The notes under the pieces were generated by a model that ran no database searches, was not told the origin of the DNA, and was given only the letters and a program-made list of their open reading frames with translations. Positions 54,178-64,000 of a stretch of 64,000 bases of DNA are shown here, piece by piece. Origin of the DNA: Micractinium sp. NFX-FRZ (Eukaryota; Chlorophyta; Trebouxiophyceae; Chlorellales; Chlorellaceae); NCBI GenBank assembly GCA_029339195.1, contig JAPTJF010000275.1, forward strand, positions 1 to 64,000, given 5' to 3'. Both the position numbers and the translations under genes were made by a program. The stretch's first letter is position 1; every line of letters begins with the position of its first letter.

Positions 54178-56428
54178 TCACTTTGTGAGCCTGCGGAAAG
54201 GGTTCCAGCTCGTCTCCCCCCGCCGCACCGGCCCGCTGGGCAGCTGCGCCAGGCGCTCCTCCACCCGCCTCTCCGCCTCTGCCAGCGCCTCTTCTGAGGG
54301 CCGGTAGTAGGGCTGCCCTGCCGCAGCTGCTCGCAGCAGCAGGGGCGTGCCGCGTGTGCTGGGGGTGCCACTGCCTGGCGTGCGGCGAAGCAGGCTACTC
54401 CGTAAGAGGCTGACACGCGGCAGGCTGGCAGGAGACGTGGTGGCCAGCGCTGCCCCTGGCGGCGCCTGCCACGGAAGGCGGTGCTGCTGCTGCGGCGAGC
54501 GGGAAGGAGACAGGAGGGGCTGTGCACGGGCAGCGGCCGCGGCGGCGGGCTGGATGCCAGCTGCCTGCTGCCGGGCCTGCGCTGGCAACACCTGTCGCAC
54601 CTGCGGACGCTGGGGCGGCGGCGGAGGCGCGCAGCTGGGGCGCCACCTGTCTGTCATGCGCAGCTGCACATCCTCCTCCTCCTCTTCCTGCGCCTCAGGC
54701 GCTGCCGCAGCCAGTGGGCTGCCTGACAGCCGCATCAGCGGGGCAAATCGCTTCACAGCCGTGGGCTGCTGCTGCTGCTGCGGTTGTGGCTGGTGCTGCG
54801 GGGGCTGGTACTGCTGGTGCTGCGGGGGCAGGTACTGCTGGTGATGCTGAGCCTGCTGAGGTGGCGGCTGCAGCTCCTCCTGCTGCCAGGGAGACGCACC
54901 CAGCGGCAGCGTGTCTGCGCGCGGCGGCATGGAAGCCCTGGGGCGTTTGGCTTGGCGCCATCCATTGCTTGGCAGCCCAGCGGCTGCAGCCTCCGCTGCA
55001 GTGCCTGCCGCCGGTGCATCATGTGCCTCCGCCTGCTGGGGCTGGTGCTGGAGCTGCTGGGCTTGTTGGCGGGCCAGCTGGGCAGCTCTGATCTTGCGCT
55101 GTGCCGCCAGCAGCACTGGGCTCAGCTCCCTAGCTGGCTGCTGCTGCTGCTGCTGTGGCTGCTGTTGCTGCTGCCGCCCTGCAGCCTCATCCATGAATGA
55201 CCAGGGGCGCTTGTGGCTGGCTGCCGGTGCAGCGCCTGGCAGTGGATGCGAGGGCAGCGCTGACGGAGCACGCCTGGACGGCTGCTCCTCCATCTCCCGC
55301 TGTCGCGCATCCTGTTGCTGCCGGTGCTGCACCTCGTCTTTCCTGCGCCGAGCCTCTGCCTCCTGCTGCTGCTGCTGGCGAATCCGCTCCTGCTGCGCCT
55401 GCTGCTGGCGCTCTCGCTCCTGCTGCTCCCGCTCCCGCTGCTGCTCCTGCTGCCGGCGCTCCCGCTCTTCCTCCTCCTGCCGCTGGCGCTCCCGCTCCTG
55501 CTGCTCCTGCTGCACGCGCTCTCGCTCTTCCTCCTCCTGCTGCCGGCGCTCCCGCTCCTGCTGCTGCCGGAGCTCTCGCTGCTCCCGCTGGCGGCGCGCC
55601 TCTGCCTGCCGCTGCTGCGCTGCCTCCATGCCTGGCCGGTCAGGCACCACCTTGGTGGGGCGGTGCTCTGGGGGCACTTGCACCCTCACCATCCCATCCT
55701 CCCCCTCATGCCGCACCAGCTGCGGCCGCGCCGGGCACACAGCCACCCCGCGCCGCCGCCCTGGTGCCGCCCCGCTGCCCCCTGCGGCACCAGCCTGGTC
55801 GGCGGCCACAGCAACCTGGGGAGTGCCAGCCTGCGCTGCTGTGGCTGCCACTGCCGGCCGCCGAGGCATCATGTGCACTTGCGCTGCGGCGTCTGCCATC
55901 TGTGGCCTTGGCTGGAGGGAGTCCTGCATGGGACTCGCAAGTGATTAGCTATGCCTGATATACATGCTCACCCGGCACACCAGCTGGCCACCGACAGGGA
56001 AGGAGGAGACAGCTGGACTAGCATGCCAGCGCCAGAGAAGGAGACAGCGACACCCCCGAGCCAGCGATGCCTTGTGTAGCCCAGGCTGCAGCAGCATGTA
56101 GGCATGCAGGCAAGCAAGCCGCCAGCCCACCTGTGGCCCTGCTGCCACCGCCCGGGTCTCTGGGCCAGCTTGCACGCCAGCGCTGGCCGTGACAGCTGCG
56201 GCAGCAGTTTGAGCGCTGACGACAGCCACCAGCTTCAGCTGCGGCCGGCCCGCCTGCATGCTGGCCGGCCGCTGCTCCGGCACAGCCGCTGTCTGGGCGC
56301 CAGCGTTGGCCAGCCTGCTGCGGGCCAGCGGCAGGCCCGTCTGCACCGTCTGTGCCCCGGCCGAGCGCTTGGCTGCGACGGCAACTGTCTGCACTGCTGC
56401 CACTGCTTCTGCCACAGACGCTGCTGCA

Positions 56429-56463
<35 letters not shown>

Positions 56464-59400
56464 GTGTTGAAGCTCTGCCACTTCCTCCCGCCCCTCTGCC
56501 GCCTCCTCTGCTTCCTCTGCCTCTGAGGCCCGCCTGAGGCCCAGCTGCTGCCGCTGGCCCGGCCCGCCAGGCTGAGGGCGCGAGGTGCGCTGCCGCTTGC
56601 TCCGCTGCAGGAGCTCTCCCACATCTGCGGTGCATGGGGGAGGCAGCAGGGGGGCACCCACTTCAGCTGGCCAGGAGCCACAACTGAAGTTATACTCGCC
56701 CTGCCACTGCTGCTCAGACGGCAGGCGCCCAGCAGAGATAGGCCCGTTCAGCAGCTGCAGGAGGTGAGCACCACGCGCAGCAGACCTGGCACGGACCGCC
56801 TTCTGCAGCCACAGTCCCGCCACCATTCCCCTGTCAGCCGCCGGCTGGCTGCAGCTCCAAGTGCAGGCCCCACCCTCACTCGCCCTGCCGCGGCAGCAAC
56901 TTGCTCACCTGGCCCGGCGCTTGCCTCCAGCACGTCTTTCACAGCAGCCAGCCCAGCAGTCCCAGCGCGCTTGGACCCCGCCAGCCTGCCGCCGGCGGGC
57001 CGCCCTCCTGCAGCCGGGCCGCTCAGCGCTGGGAAGGAGAAGCCACCGCTTCCCCCGCCGCTGCTGCCTGCAGCTGCGCCGGGCACTGCATCTTCCGCCT
57101 CGCCGCCCTCAGCGCCCAGCACAGCCGCCGCCACCTCGGGGCCCATCTCTATGGCTGTCGTCAGGAGCGCCTCATGGCGCTCCGCCAGCTCAGCAGCTGC
57201 TGCCTGCACCTCAGTGTCGAGCGCCGCCATCTGCCGCTGCCTGTCCTGAAGCACCGACATCATCTGACCTGCCACCTCATCTGCACGCTGCTGCGCTGCC
57301 GCCACCTCAGCTGGGCTAAGCACCGCTGCCTCTGCACCCAGCACAACCTCCATCTTGAACGCCTCCTCCTCCTCATGCCGCCCCTCATCATTGCCATCAG
57401 CAGCCTCGCTGCCCACTGCTGCTGCTGCTGCTGCTGCTGCTGCAGCGGCCGCAGGGGCAGCCTCTGCCATGCCTGCCGGTGCACGTCCCAGCCGGTGGCC
57501 AGCCAGCATCGCCGCAAGCACAGTGTCAGCTGCGGGAGAGGGTTCGCTGCCATCTGCCGGCGTCGGTGGCACCTGCTCTCGAAGCGCCGAGTCAGGCCAC
57601 TGGCTGGGCAGGGGCGGCAGCGTGGGCAGGAACTCCTCTGGGAGGCTCGCCTCTGCTGCTGCTGCCGCCTCTGCTGCTGCTGCCGCCTCTGCTGCTGCCT
57701 CTGTGGCTACCGCCGCCTCTGCTTCGTCCACCTCCGCCTTTACGGCCTCTGCCGCCATCGCCTCTGCTGCTGCTGCTGCAAAGGGTGCCTTCACCCGTGC
57801 TGCGCCGGCCTCCGCTACTGCTGCCTCTGCTGCGCCAGCCTCTGCTGCCGCTGCTGCTGCTGCTGCTGGTGCCGAGGGCGCTGCCGCCTCTTGCTCTGGT
57901 TCAGGCTCGAGCTTCACCAAGACTGCTGCCGATGGCAGGCCGGCAGGTGCTGCTGGCTCAGGCAAAGGTGCTGCAGCCTCCTCCTCCTGCTGCTGCATGC
58001 CAGCATCCACAAAGGCACCAGCTTCTGGCTCGGTTGCCCCCTCCAATGCTGCCTGTGGAGGATCTCGGGCATCTGAGATGGCCTCCGATGCCGCGGCTGC
58101 TGCTGCCACGGCAGCTGCTACAACATTCTGTGCCACCATCCGCGCCACCAGCGACGCCTGCTCTTCCTCTTCCTGGGCTGCAGCTGCAGCAGCTGCTGCC
58201 TCCTCTGCTGGCTCAGCTGCCGCCGCAGCCTCTGCCAGTGCATGCTCCCCTGGCGCCGGTGCTGCTGCTGTTGTAGCTGCATGCCCCTGCGGCTGCTGCC
58301 TTGTGGCCGCCAGCAAGTGATCCCCCTGCACAGGCTCGGCCACCACAACCTGCTGCAGCCGTGGCGGTCCCTGCTCTGCCTCTTCCGCAGGCTGCTCCTC
58401 AGCGGGACACTGCTGATGCCACTCCTCCACCTCCGCTTCCTCCTTGACTGCTGGCACTGCGCTGGCAGCAATGCCGCCGTCCTCGTGTGCTGCCAGTGGG
58501 GCTCCCACCTCTGCGTCCATCGCCTCTGCCTCTGCCTCTGTTGGCACTGTTTCTGCGTTCACTGGCGCTGCTGCTGCCCCTGCCTCTGCTGGCGCTGCCT
58601 CTGCCTCCGCTTTTACCTCCGCTGGGATTGCCTCCGCCTCTGCCTCGCTCCCTTCCTCTGGAGAGCTGGGTAGCAGGACCAGCTGCGTGGGAGGGATGCC
58701 GCCGCCATAAGAGTCGCCGGCTGGCTCGGCAGGGGGCGGCACCTCGACTGCACGGCAGCAGAACGGTGGGGGCACAGCCCAAGGCCAGAGGTTGGCAAGA
58801 TTCACCTTGAACGGATGGGAGGTAGGCGTGCCACGTGGTACAAGCAGCACGCATGCCACAAGTGACGCACAGACCCTGCTCTGTAAGGTGCGGACCTGAG
58901 TCTGCTGGGAGCACGTCTGCAGGCTCTCGCGGCCCTGGTGGCACACCCTCCGCCATCGCCACATCGCCCTCCTCATCACCCTCCTGCATGCACAAAAAGG
59001 GAACGCGCATGTGTTCACAAATAACCCGCCAAACATCCAAGTATTTACTGCCCTCACAAAGGCTTCAGTGCTTCTGCATGCAGTGCCTCCCTGGCTCCTC
59101 CACATTGCAAGTGTTGGAGTGGGCATCTCCTAGCCGGGACCAACCTGTGCAGCCTCCTCCTGAGCCTCCAACAGCTCCTCCCCTCCCGCTGCTTGTGTCA
59201 GCGGTGCAACCTCCACTGGCTGGGCCGGCTTGCCAGCTGCGTGTGCAGCAGCAGCGGCGGCAGCCGGTGCCAGCGCCTCTGCAGGCTCTGCCTGGTGGGC
59301 CAGCGCTGGCGCTGGCGAGGCGGGGTTGGAGGGCGCCACCTTGGGCGAAGGAGGGGTGGAGTGTGGCACAGCGCGGGGGCTTGGCAATGGGGAGGACAGC

Positions 59401-62400
59401 GGGGTGGCGATTTTGGAGAGGATGTCGAGGAAGCCTCCAGAGAGGCGGCGGTCATGCTGCTGCTGCCGCTGCAAATTCTCCTGCTCCTGCTGCTGCACCT
59501 GCCTCTGCTGCTTCTCCTCCTCCCCTTCCTCCTCCTCCTCCTGCTGTTCCCCTTCCCACTGCAGCTGATGCGGCGGGGCCTGCGCCATTGAGGTCCCGGC
59601 AGCGGTGCTGAGGAGCTCCGCACCGCCGCCTGGTGCCGTGCCGCCCGCTACTGCCACATGAGGCGCGGGCGCGATGGGCTCGCTGCTATGTGGCAGCCTG
59701 CTGGCACCTGCCGCCGCTGGGAGCGGCACGGGTGCCGCCGCTGGCACAGAGGCTGGCACAGGACCTGGCGCGGCCGCCGGCGCAGCTGCTGGCGTTGCTG
59801 CTGCCGCCGGCAGTGGGCTCGCTGCCAGTGCTGCTGCTGCCGCTGCTGGCTGAAGGCCTGCCGCATTCCAGGCTGAGGCTGAGGGGCGCTCGAGGTGAAG
59901 GCGGGAGATGGCAGATGCCGGGATGCGGCTGCTGGGCAGGGTCGAAGGCAGGCCGATGCGCTGGCTGGGCAGCAGGGTCCCAGGGGCGGGGTGCAGCCCA
60001 AGCTGCTGGCTGGCCAGCACCACTGGCCTCTTGCCAGCGGACCCTGCTGCGGCCCCTCCTGCAGCAGCAGTTGCCAGGGAAGTGTTGCCGCCAGCCGCCA
60101 GCGCGCTGCTGGGCAGCGACCTGGGCTGCCGGGGGCCACTGCCGCTGCCGGGTGCTGCGGTTGGCAAGTCGCTGCGACGCCAACCGCCGGCTTGCATCTG
60201 GCCTAGCTGGCGGGGGGGCAGCTGGGTGGGGGGCTGGGTCAGGAAGTCGCCGCCGCCTGGGGGAGAATGCTTGGCCTGCAGGCGGGGACAGGGATTGGGC
60301 AGGCAGGGGGTGACTACAGGCAGCCAGGTGGGTCTAAAAAAAGCTGGAACGCAGAGCGAGGGAGGGTGTGCCTTGCAAAAATGGATGTCCCAACCCTGCC
60401 CCTGCCTGGCTACCCACCCGATCTGTGCCTCAGCTGGGCAGGCACTTTCCCAGCCCTGCATCCACAACACCCCCGCATGCCCCCACCCCTCCCTGCCTCG
60501 GGCGCACGTGATTAGCATTGCGCTTGAACACTTGTGCCAGCGCGCCCAGCGGCGACAGCAGCCAGGACTGGCCGCTGCGAGGGCGTGAGCTGTCCACTGC
60601 GCCGTCGCCGCCCAGCTGCCCCACGCTCCCTTGCAGGCTGTGCTCCTCAGAGCCCGCCGGCTGCTGGTGCTGCCGCCCCTGCTGCTGCTGCTGCTGCTGG
60701 TAGAGGTGCGGCCCCAAAGGGCCCGGGCTGCCGCCCGCTGCTGTCAAGGCCAGGGGGAGCTCCAGGCCATCTGAGGGGAGCTGGGTGGCAAACCCCACGC
60801 TGTCTGGCAGCTGCGTGGCAAAGGCAAAGCCGCCGGGGGACGCTGGTGCCTGGGTGTGCAGATCGGCCAGCCTGCAGTTGGGGCACGGGTGGCGGCACAG
60901 GCAAGTGTCAAGATGGGCCAGGGGTGTGGTACCATGATGCAGGATGCAGGTGAGCAGCTGGAAGCTGAGCAGCTGGAAGCTGGAAGTGCATCTCTGAGCA
61001 GACAGTACGACAGGCACGGGAGACACAAGCCACCTGGCCCTGAGTGTAGTAGGCACAAGCCAGGCAGCCAGGCTTGCGTGCAGGCAGCCAGGCTCACCCG
61101 GGCGGCAGCAGCGCCTGCGAGTCCTCCACCCCATGACCGGCCGCTGCACCCAACAGCAGCGCCTCACCACCCGCCGCCTCCTGAGCATCTTGAAAGTCGT
61201 CTTCCCCCTGCGAACCCCCCATCACCATAGCAGCCGCATCTGCCCACTCCTCCTCATCCTGCTCCCCCAGCTCCGGCCCACCGCTGCCGTGGCCGCCCGC
61301 AGGGTGTGCCACTGCCTGCTGCTCGGCCTGTGCGCCCTCTGCAGCCCCAGCCTTCAAGCCCTCTGCCCCTTCCTCTGCTTCTTCCGCTGCTGCTGGCTCC
61401 AAAACATGCTCCGGAACCTCAGCTGCCAGTACTGCTGGCGCCTCCTCGTCTGCCGGGCGCTCCGGCTGCTGGGCTGGCTGTGGGTTGGCGCCATCTGCAG
61501 GCTGCTCCCCCGGCAGGGTGGCTGGTGCCAGCGCCTGCTCAGCACCGCCGTCACTGCCGCCGCCAGGCTGCAGGGGAGGCGCTGCCTCAGCGGCACGCAC
61601 TGCTGCCCCAGCCACTGCCATGGCAACCTCCTGCTCCGACTGACTTGCCGCCACGGCTGCCGCTGGTGGCTTCTTGCCCTGCTGAGCTGCTGGCCCCGCC
61701 TTGCTGCCGCCTGCCGCCGTCCTCACATTCACAGCAGCAGCCCTCGGCTGCGCTGCCGTCTGCACCTGTTGGTGCGCTGGCTGCAGCAGGCTGCCCAGCA
61801 GGGGCGCAGGGGCACTGGGTGGTGGAGCACTCGATGGTGAGTCGGCTAGTGAGGTCACCAGGCCTGCCACCTGGCGCTGCGCCTCGGACACCGTCTGCCG
61901 CTGATGCGGAGAGCCCAACTGGGGCATAGACACGGGATTTGCTGCCGGCACCGCTTCCAGACCATCAAACAGCATGGCTGGGCTGCGCGCTGGGACGGGC
62001 GCTGCATGCTGACGAGGCTGCTGCTGCGGGTGCGGCTGCAACGGCCACCCAGGCTGTTGGGGCCGGAGCAACTGCTGCGCTGGCTGCTGCTGCTGGAACA
62101 TTGGAGGCCACAGCGGTTGCTGCTGCTGCCTTTGCTGCTGCTGGGGTTGCAGTGCCCATTGCCGCTGCTGCTGCGGTGGGGGCGGCTGCCACTGGCCGGT
62201 GGTGGCCGGAGCAGGCGCAGCAGCGGAGGGCGCCCCAAGCCCTTCAAACAGCTGCATTGGGTGCTGCACAGCCGGCCGGCGCGCAGCGGCCTGGCGCTGC
62301 TGCTGCTCCTGCTGCTGCTGGGCCGCCGGAAGGTCGGGTCGCCGTGGCGCAGACTGCTGCTCATCGCCACGGTCCGGGGGCCGCCAGGCTGCAAACGCAA

Positions 62401-62585
62401 CGGGGGCGGGGTGGCGGTGGCGGCGGCAGTGTGAGCCAGGGGACACCCAGATCGCCCCGCACGGCGCGTGGCACACCCCATCCACCTTGGGAGCTCTGTA
62501 GCACGGTGTCCTGCTCAGGCGGTATTTCGGCGGCCGCCAAAAAGGCTTCGAGATTGAATTCGGCGCCCTGCCAGCGCCCCGCCAT
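54178..62585 (-). CDS. Very large low-complexity (Gln/Ala/Glu/Pro-rich) protein, function unknown
   Basis: Eight exons: 62486-62585, 61098-62388, 60508-60871, 59145-60275, 58896-58983, 56909-58747, 56131-56624 and 54178-55923, about 2350 aa, all joining in frame. It starts MAGRWQGAEFNLEAFLAAAE and turns at once into Gln/Pro/Ala-rich sequence. Exon 6 is Ala/Glu-rich with a helical segment (QMMSVLQDRQRQMAALDTEV). Exon 7 opens with a basic patch (LLQRSKRQRTSRP) that could be a nuclear signal. The last exon has ~120 residues of Arg/Glu/Gln repeats, probably a long single helix or coiled coil, then Gln/Pro-rich sequence, ending SWNPFRRLTK. I recognise no domain. The charged helix recalls INCENP or CAF-1 p150, but no IN-box or other signature is seen. 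Likely nuclear and largely disordered. Confidence 0.65.
55317..55625 (-). repeat. Arg/Glu/Gln-rich coding repeat (predicted long helix)
   Basis: Degenerate repeats of about 15-60 bp in the last exon of the 2350-aa gene encode RERQRQEEEERERRQQEQQ-type sequence, with the charge pattern of a stable single alpha-helix. Confidence 0.7.
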
Positions 62586-63006
62586 GTTTCGCTACGCCAG
62601 TATGTTCACGTTTGATATCGGCACACGCAAGGAAAGCAAGCGCGGGGCATAATAAGCTCGGCAAGCAGACCGATGTTGGGGCAAGCTCGGGCGGCTCTCA
62701 CACTGCAATGTTTTAATTCAGGCAATGATTAGTGGTGCTGGTGGGGGCGTGTCAGGAGAACGAGAAGGGACACAAGCCAGCCTGGCTGCGCCGCACCCTT
62801 GCACCGCCTCCCCGCCCCAGCACCCACCTGCAAGGCTCAAGCTGTTGGCGACCGAGATGCTGTGGGTTGGCAGGCTCTCTCGACGGCGCTGCTGAGAGCT
62901 TGCATTGGGACCTGGGGGGTTGGGTGCCTGCAGAGCAAAGCGGGCGAGGAGGGCAGCAACGAGTGTTGTGCCGAGGCAGCCGCTCACGGTTGTCCGGCTG
63001 GCATGG
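62586..63006 (-). promoter_or_regulatory. Spacer: promoter of the 2350-aa gene and 3' UTR of the 61-aa gene
   Basis: Both flanking genes are on minus. I see no TGTAA on minus here and no further gene. Confidence 0.4.
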
Positions 63007-63358
63007 TTATTTGGCGGGCACTGCCGTCACTTTCGCCCCTTCATTTGCGACCAATTCATGAACGTATCGTGCCTGCTGGAAGATGGAGAACAGATCCTCC
63101 AGGGGATTCTCGTCTTGGGCACTATCTGCAGTGCCGGCTTCGCTGCCTGCAAGCAAGGCGAGGGCAGGCGGGCGGGCGGGGCGGGTGACGTCGCCCCGCT
63201 GCTAAAGGCCCGTCTCCAGTGCTCTTGTCCCCTCGCGCCCCTTCGGACCCACTTCGGACGTCACCTTGCGCATTTTTCAGGCGCGCAGGCGGCTGTAACC
63301 GAGCACCTTCACCGGCCGCCTCCTGCCCAGGAGCCTGCCTCAGCTTGCCCACTGGCAT
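63007..63358 (-). CDS. 61-aa two-exon protein, function unknown
   Basis: Exons 63313-63358 and 63007-63146. The first encodes MPVGKLRQAPGQEAA; the second gives SEAGTADSAQDENPLEDLFS, IFQQARYVHELVANEGAK and a VTAVPAK end. The intron has a gtgaag donor and a cttgcttgcag acceptor and joins the exons in phase 1. The second half looks like an amphipathic helix (NPLEDLFSIFQQARYVHELV) and is not low-complexity, unlike random frames in this GC-rich DNA, which is why I call it. I do not recognise the family. An in-frame Met further upstream (63550) would add a Leu/Ser-rich stretch, but a pyrimidine tract with a CAG acceptor just before the chosen start suggests that part is UTR or intron. Confidence 0.45.
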
Positions 63359-64000
63359 TGACTTTACTTTTGAAACGCTGTGGAGGGACGAGAATGCGTG
63401 AAAGCACCGCACAGGCGAGGCGGTGTTTGAACTGGAAAGCGTGCATGGCAAGGGTGCCAGTGACGGCAGCGGCGGCAGCAGGAGAAGTGTTTTTTTCCTG
63501 CCGCCTGAACAACATACATGCATCACACGCATAGCGTAACACCCTGCCACCTTCCCTTACTGCTGTTTACAACAAGTTGGGTGCTGGCCATTGGTCTGAA
63601 TTCAGGAAGCACATGTTCGCATGGCGGTGGCCGTGTGGTTGTACAAGAAAGTGGGCCCCAAGGGAAGACACAACCGAGGACAGTGGCAATGGGCCAGACA
63701 AGTGGGGCTGCGGGGCCGCGTGCTTCAAACAGGCAGAAGCTCTTTTTTTCATGCTGGCAATGGGCTGATGGGAGGTTCAAAGGGGAAAACACAGGGAGGG
63801 GTTAAAAAGGAAAGAAGGGGAGGGCGGTTCAAAATGAGCATGTTTTGAGGGACCGCGGCGAGCTGTGTGCAGACGTGGGGAGTGTGAGTGACGAGGCATG
63901 GCAGCAGCGGTGTGCAGAGGATTGAATTGTGAGGAGCAGAGCGGGGTAGTGGCTGAAATGAATCGGTGACGCGGCCAGCTGAGGAAGGGTTGTCAGGTTA
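63359..64000. other. Right end of window, no supported gene
   Basis: It presumably begins with the promoter of the 61-aa gene. Short frames on both strands around 63518-63848 show no similarity or splice structure. The GC content falls toward the end. Confidence 0.4.

Noticed and set aside
54178..55923. INCENP identity for the charged helix of the large protein
   Set aside because: Arg/Glu/Gln helices are common. No IN-box or N-terminal INCENP segment is visible.

Overview
The window is nuclear DNA of a GC-rich unicellular green alga, most likely a trebouxiophyte of the Chlorella group. The evidence is intron-dense genes with GT-AG (and several GC-AG) introns, acceptors mostly ending in TGCAG, TGTAA poly(A) signals close to stops, Gln/Ala-rich low-complexity proteins encoded by CAG/GCN runs, and plant/algal gene content. 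No organelle, bacterial, transposon or CRISPR signature was found. Gene models were built by hand by joining reading frames across splice sites; every internal junction quoted keeps the frame. They are models, not transcripts.

Layout: 1-1502 (+) 3' end of a GH36 raffinose-synthase-like gene. 1759-3564 and 3950-5709 (-) two tandem acyltransferase-3 membrane proteins. 5969-8646 (+) XRCC3-like recombinase with a Gln-rich tail. 8980-12023 (+) four-CBS-domain SNF4/AMPK-gamma-like protein. 12652-13543 (-) small Lys/Ala-rich protein. 14389-16923 (-) F-box-like/LRR protein. 18370-19412 (-) SCP2 sterol-carrier protein with a PTS1-like AKL end. 19803-24774 (+) a 1368-aa Gln-rich protein combining a CENP-C-like motif, a half CXXC zinc finger and two AT-hooks. 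25558-26058 (-) YdhR-family monooxygenase. 26658-34758 (-) NRAP/NOL6/Utp22 ribosome-biogenesis protein, whose introns carry six predicted box C/D snoRNAs. 35231-36829 (+) unrecognised protein. 37134-37927 (-) RPA3. 39055-42174 (-) beta-ureidopropionase. 42610-53677 (+) 29-exon NPC1 sterol transporter. 54178-62585 (-) a 2350-aa low-complexity protein. 63007-63358 (-) a 61-aa two-exon protein.

Genes are often arranged head-to-head with short shared upstream regions (acyltransferase B/XRCC3, SCP2/CENP-C-like, NRAP/unknown, beta-ureidopropionase/NPC1) or tail-to-tail. There is no operon logic, but themes recur: chromosome maintenance (XRCC3, RPA3, CENP-C-like), sterol/lipid handling (SCP2, NPC1, acyltransferases) and ribosome biogenesis.

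The strongest discovery is in the NRAP gene. One intron holds four related ~85-nt box C/D snoRNAs whose guide matches the large-subunit rRNA segment CAGAATTCACCAA. Two other introns each hold a copy of a U16/snR87-like guide matching the small-subunit segment AATTACCCAATC. Terminal stems are maintained by compensating changes. A protein needed for rRNA processing thus hosts RNAs that guide rRNA methylation. Second-tier observations are the CENP-C-like fusion architecture, unusually frequent GC-AG introns, and repeated small tandem duplications of splice junctions.
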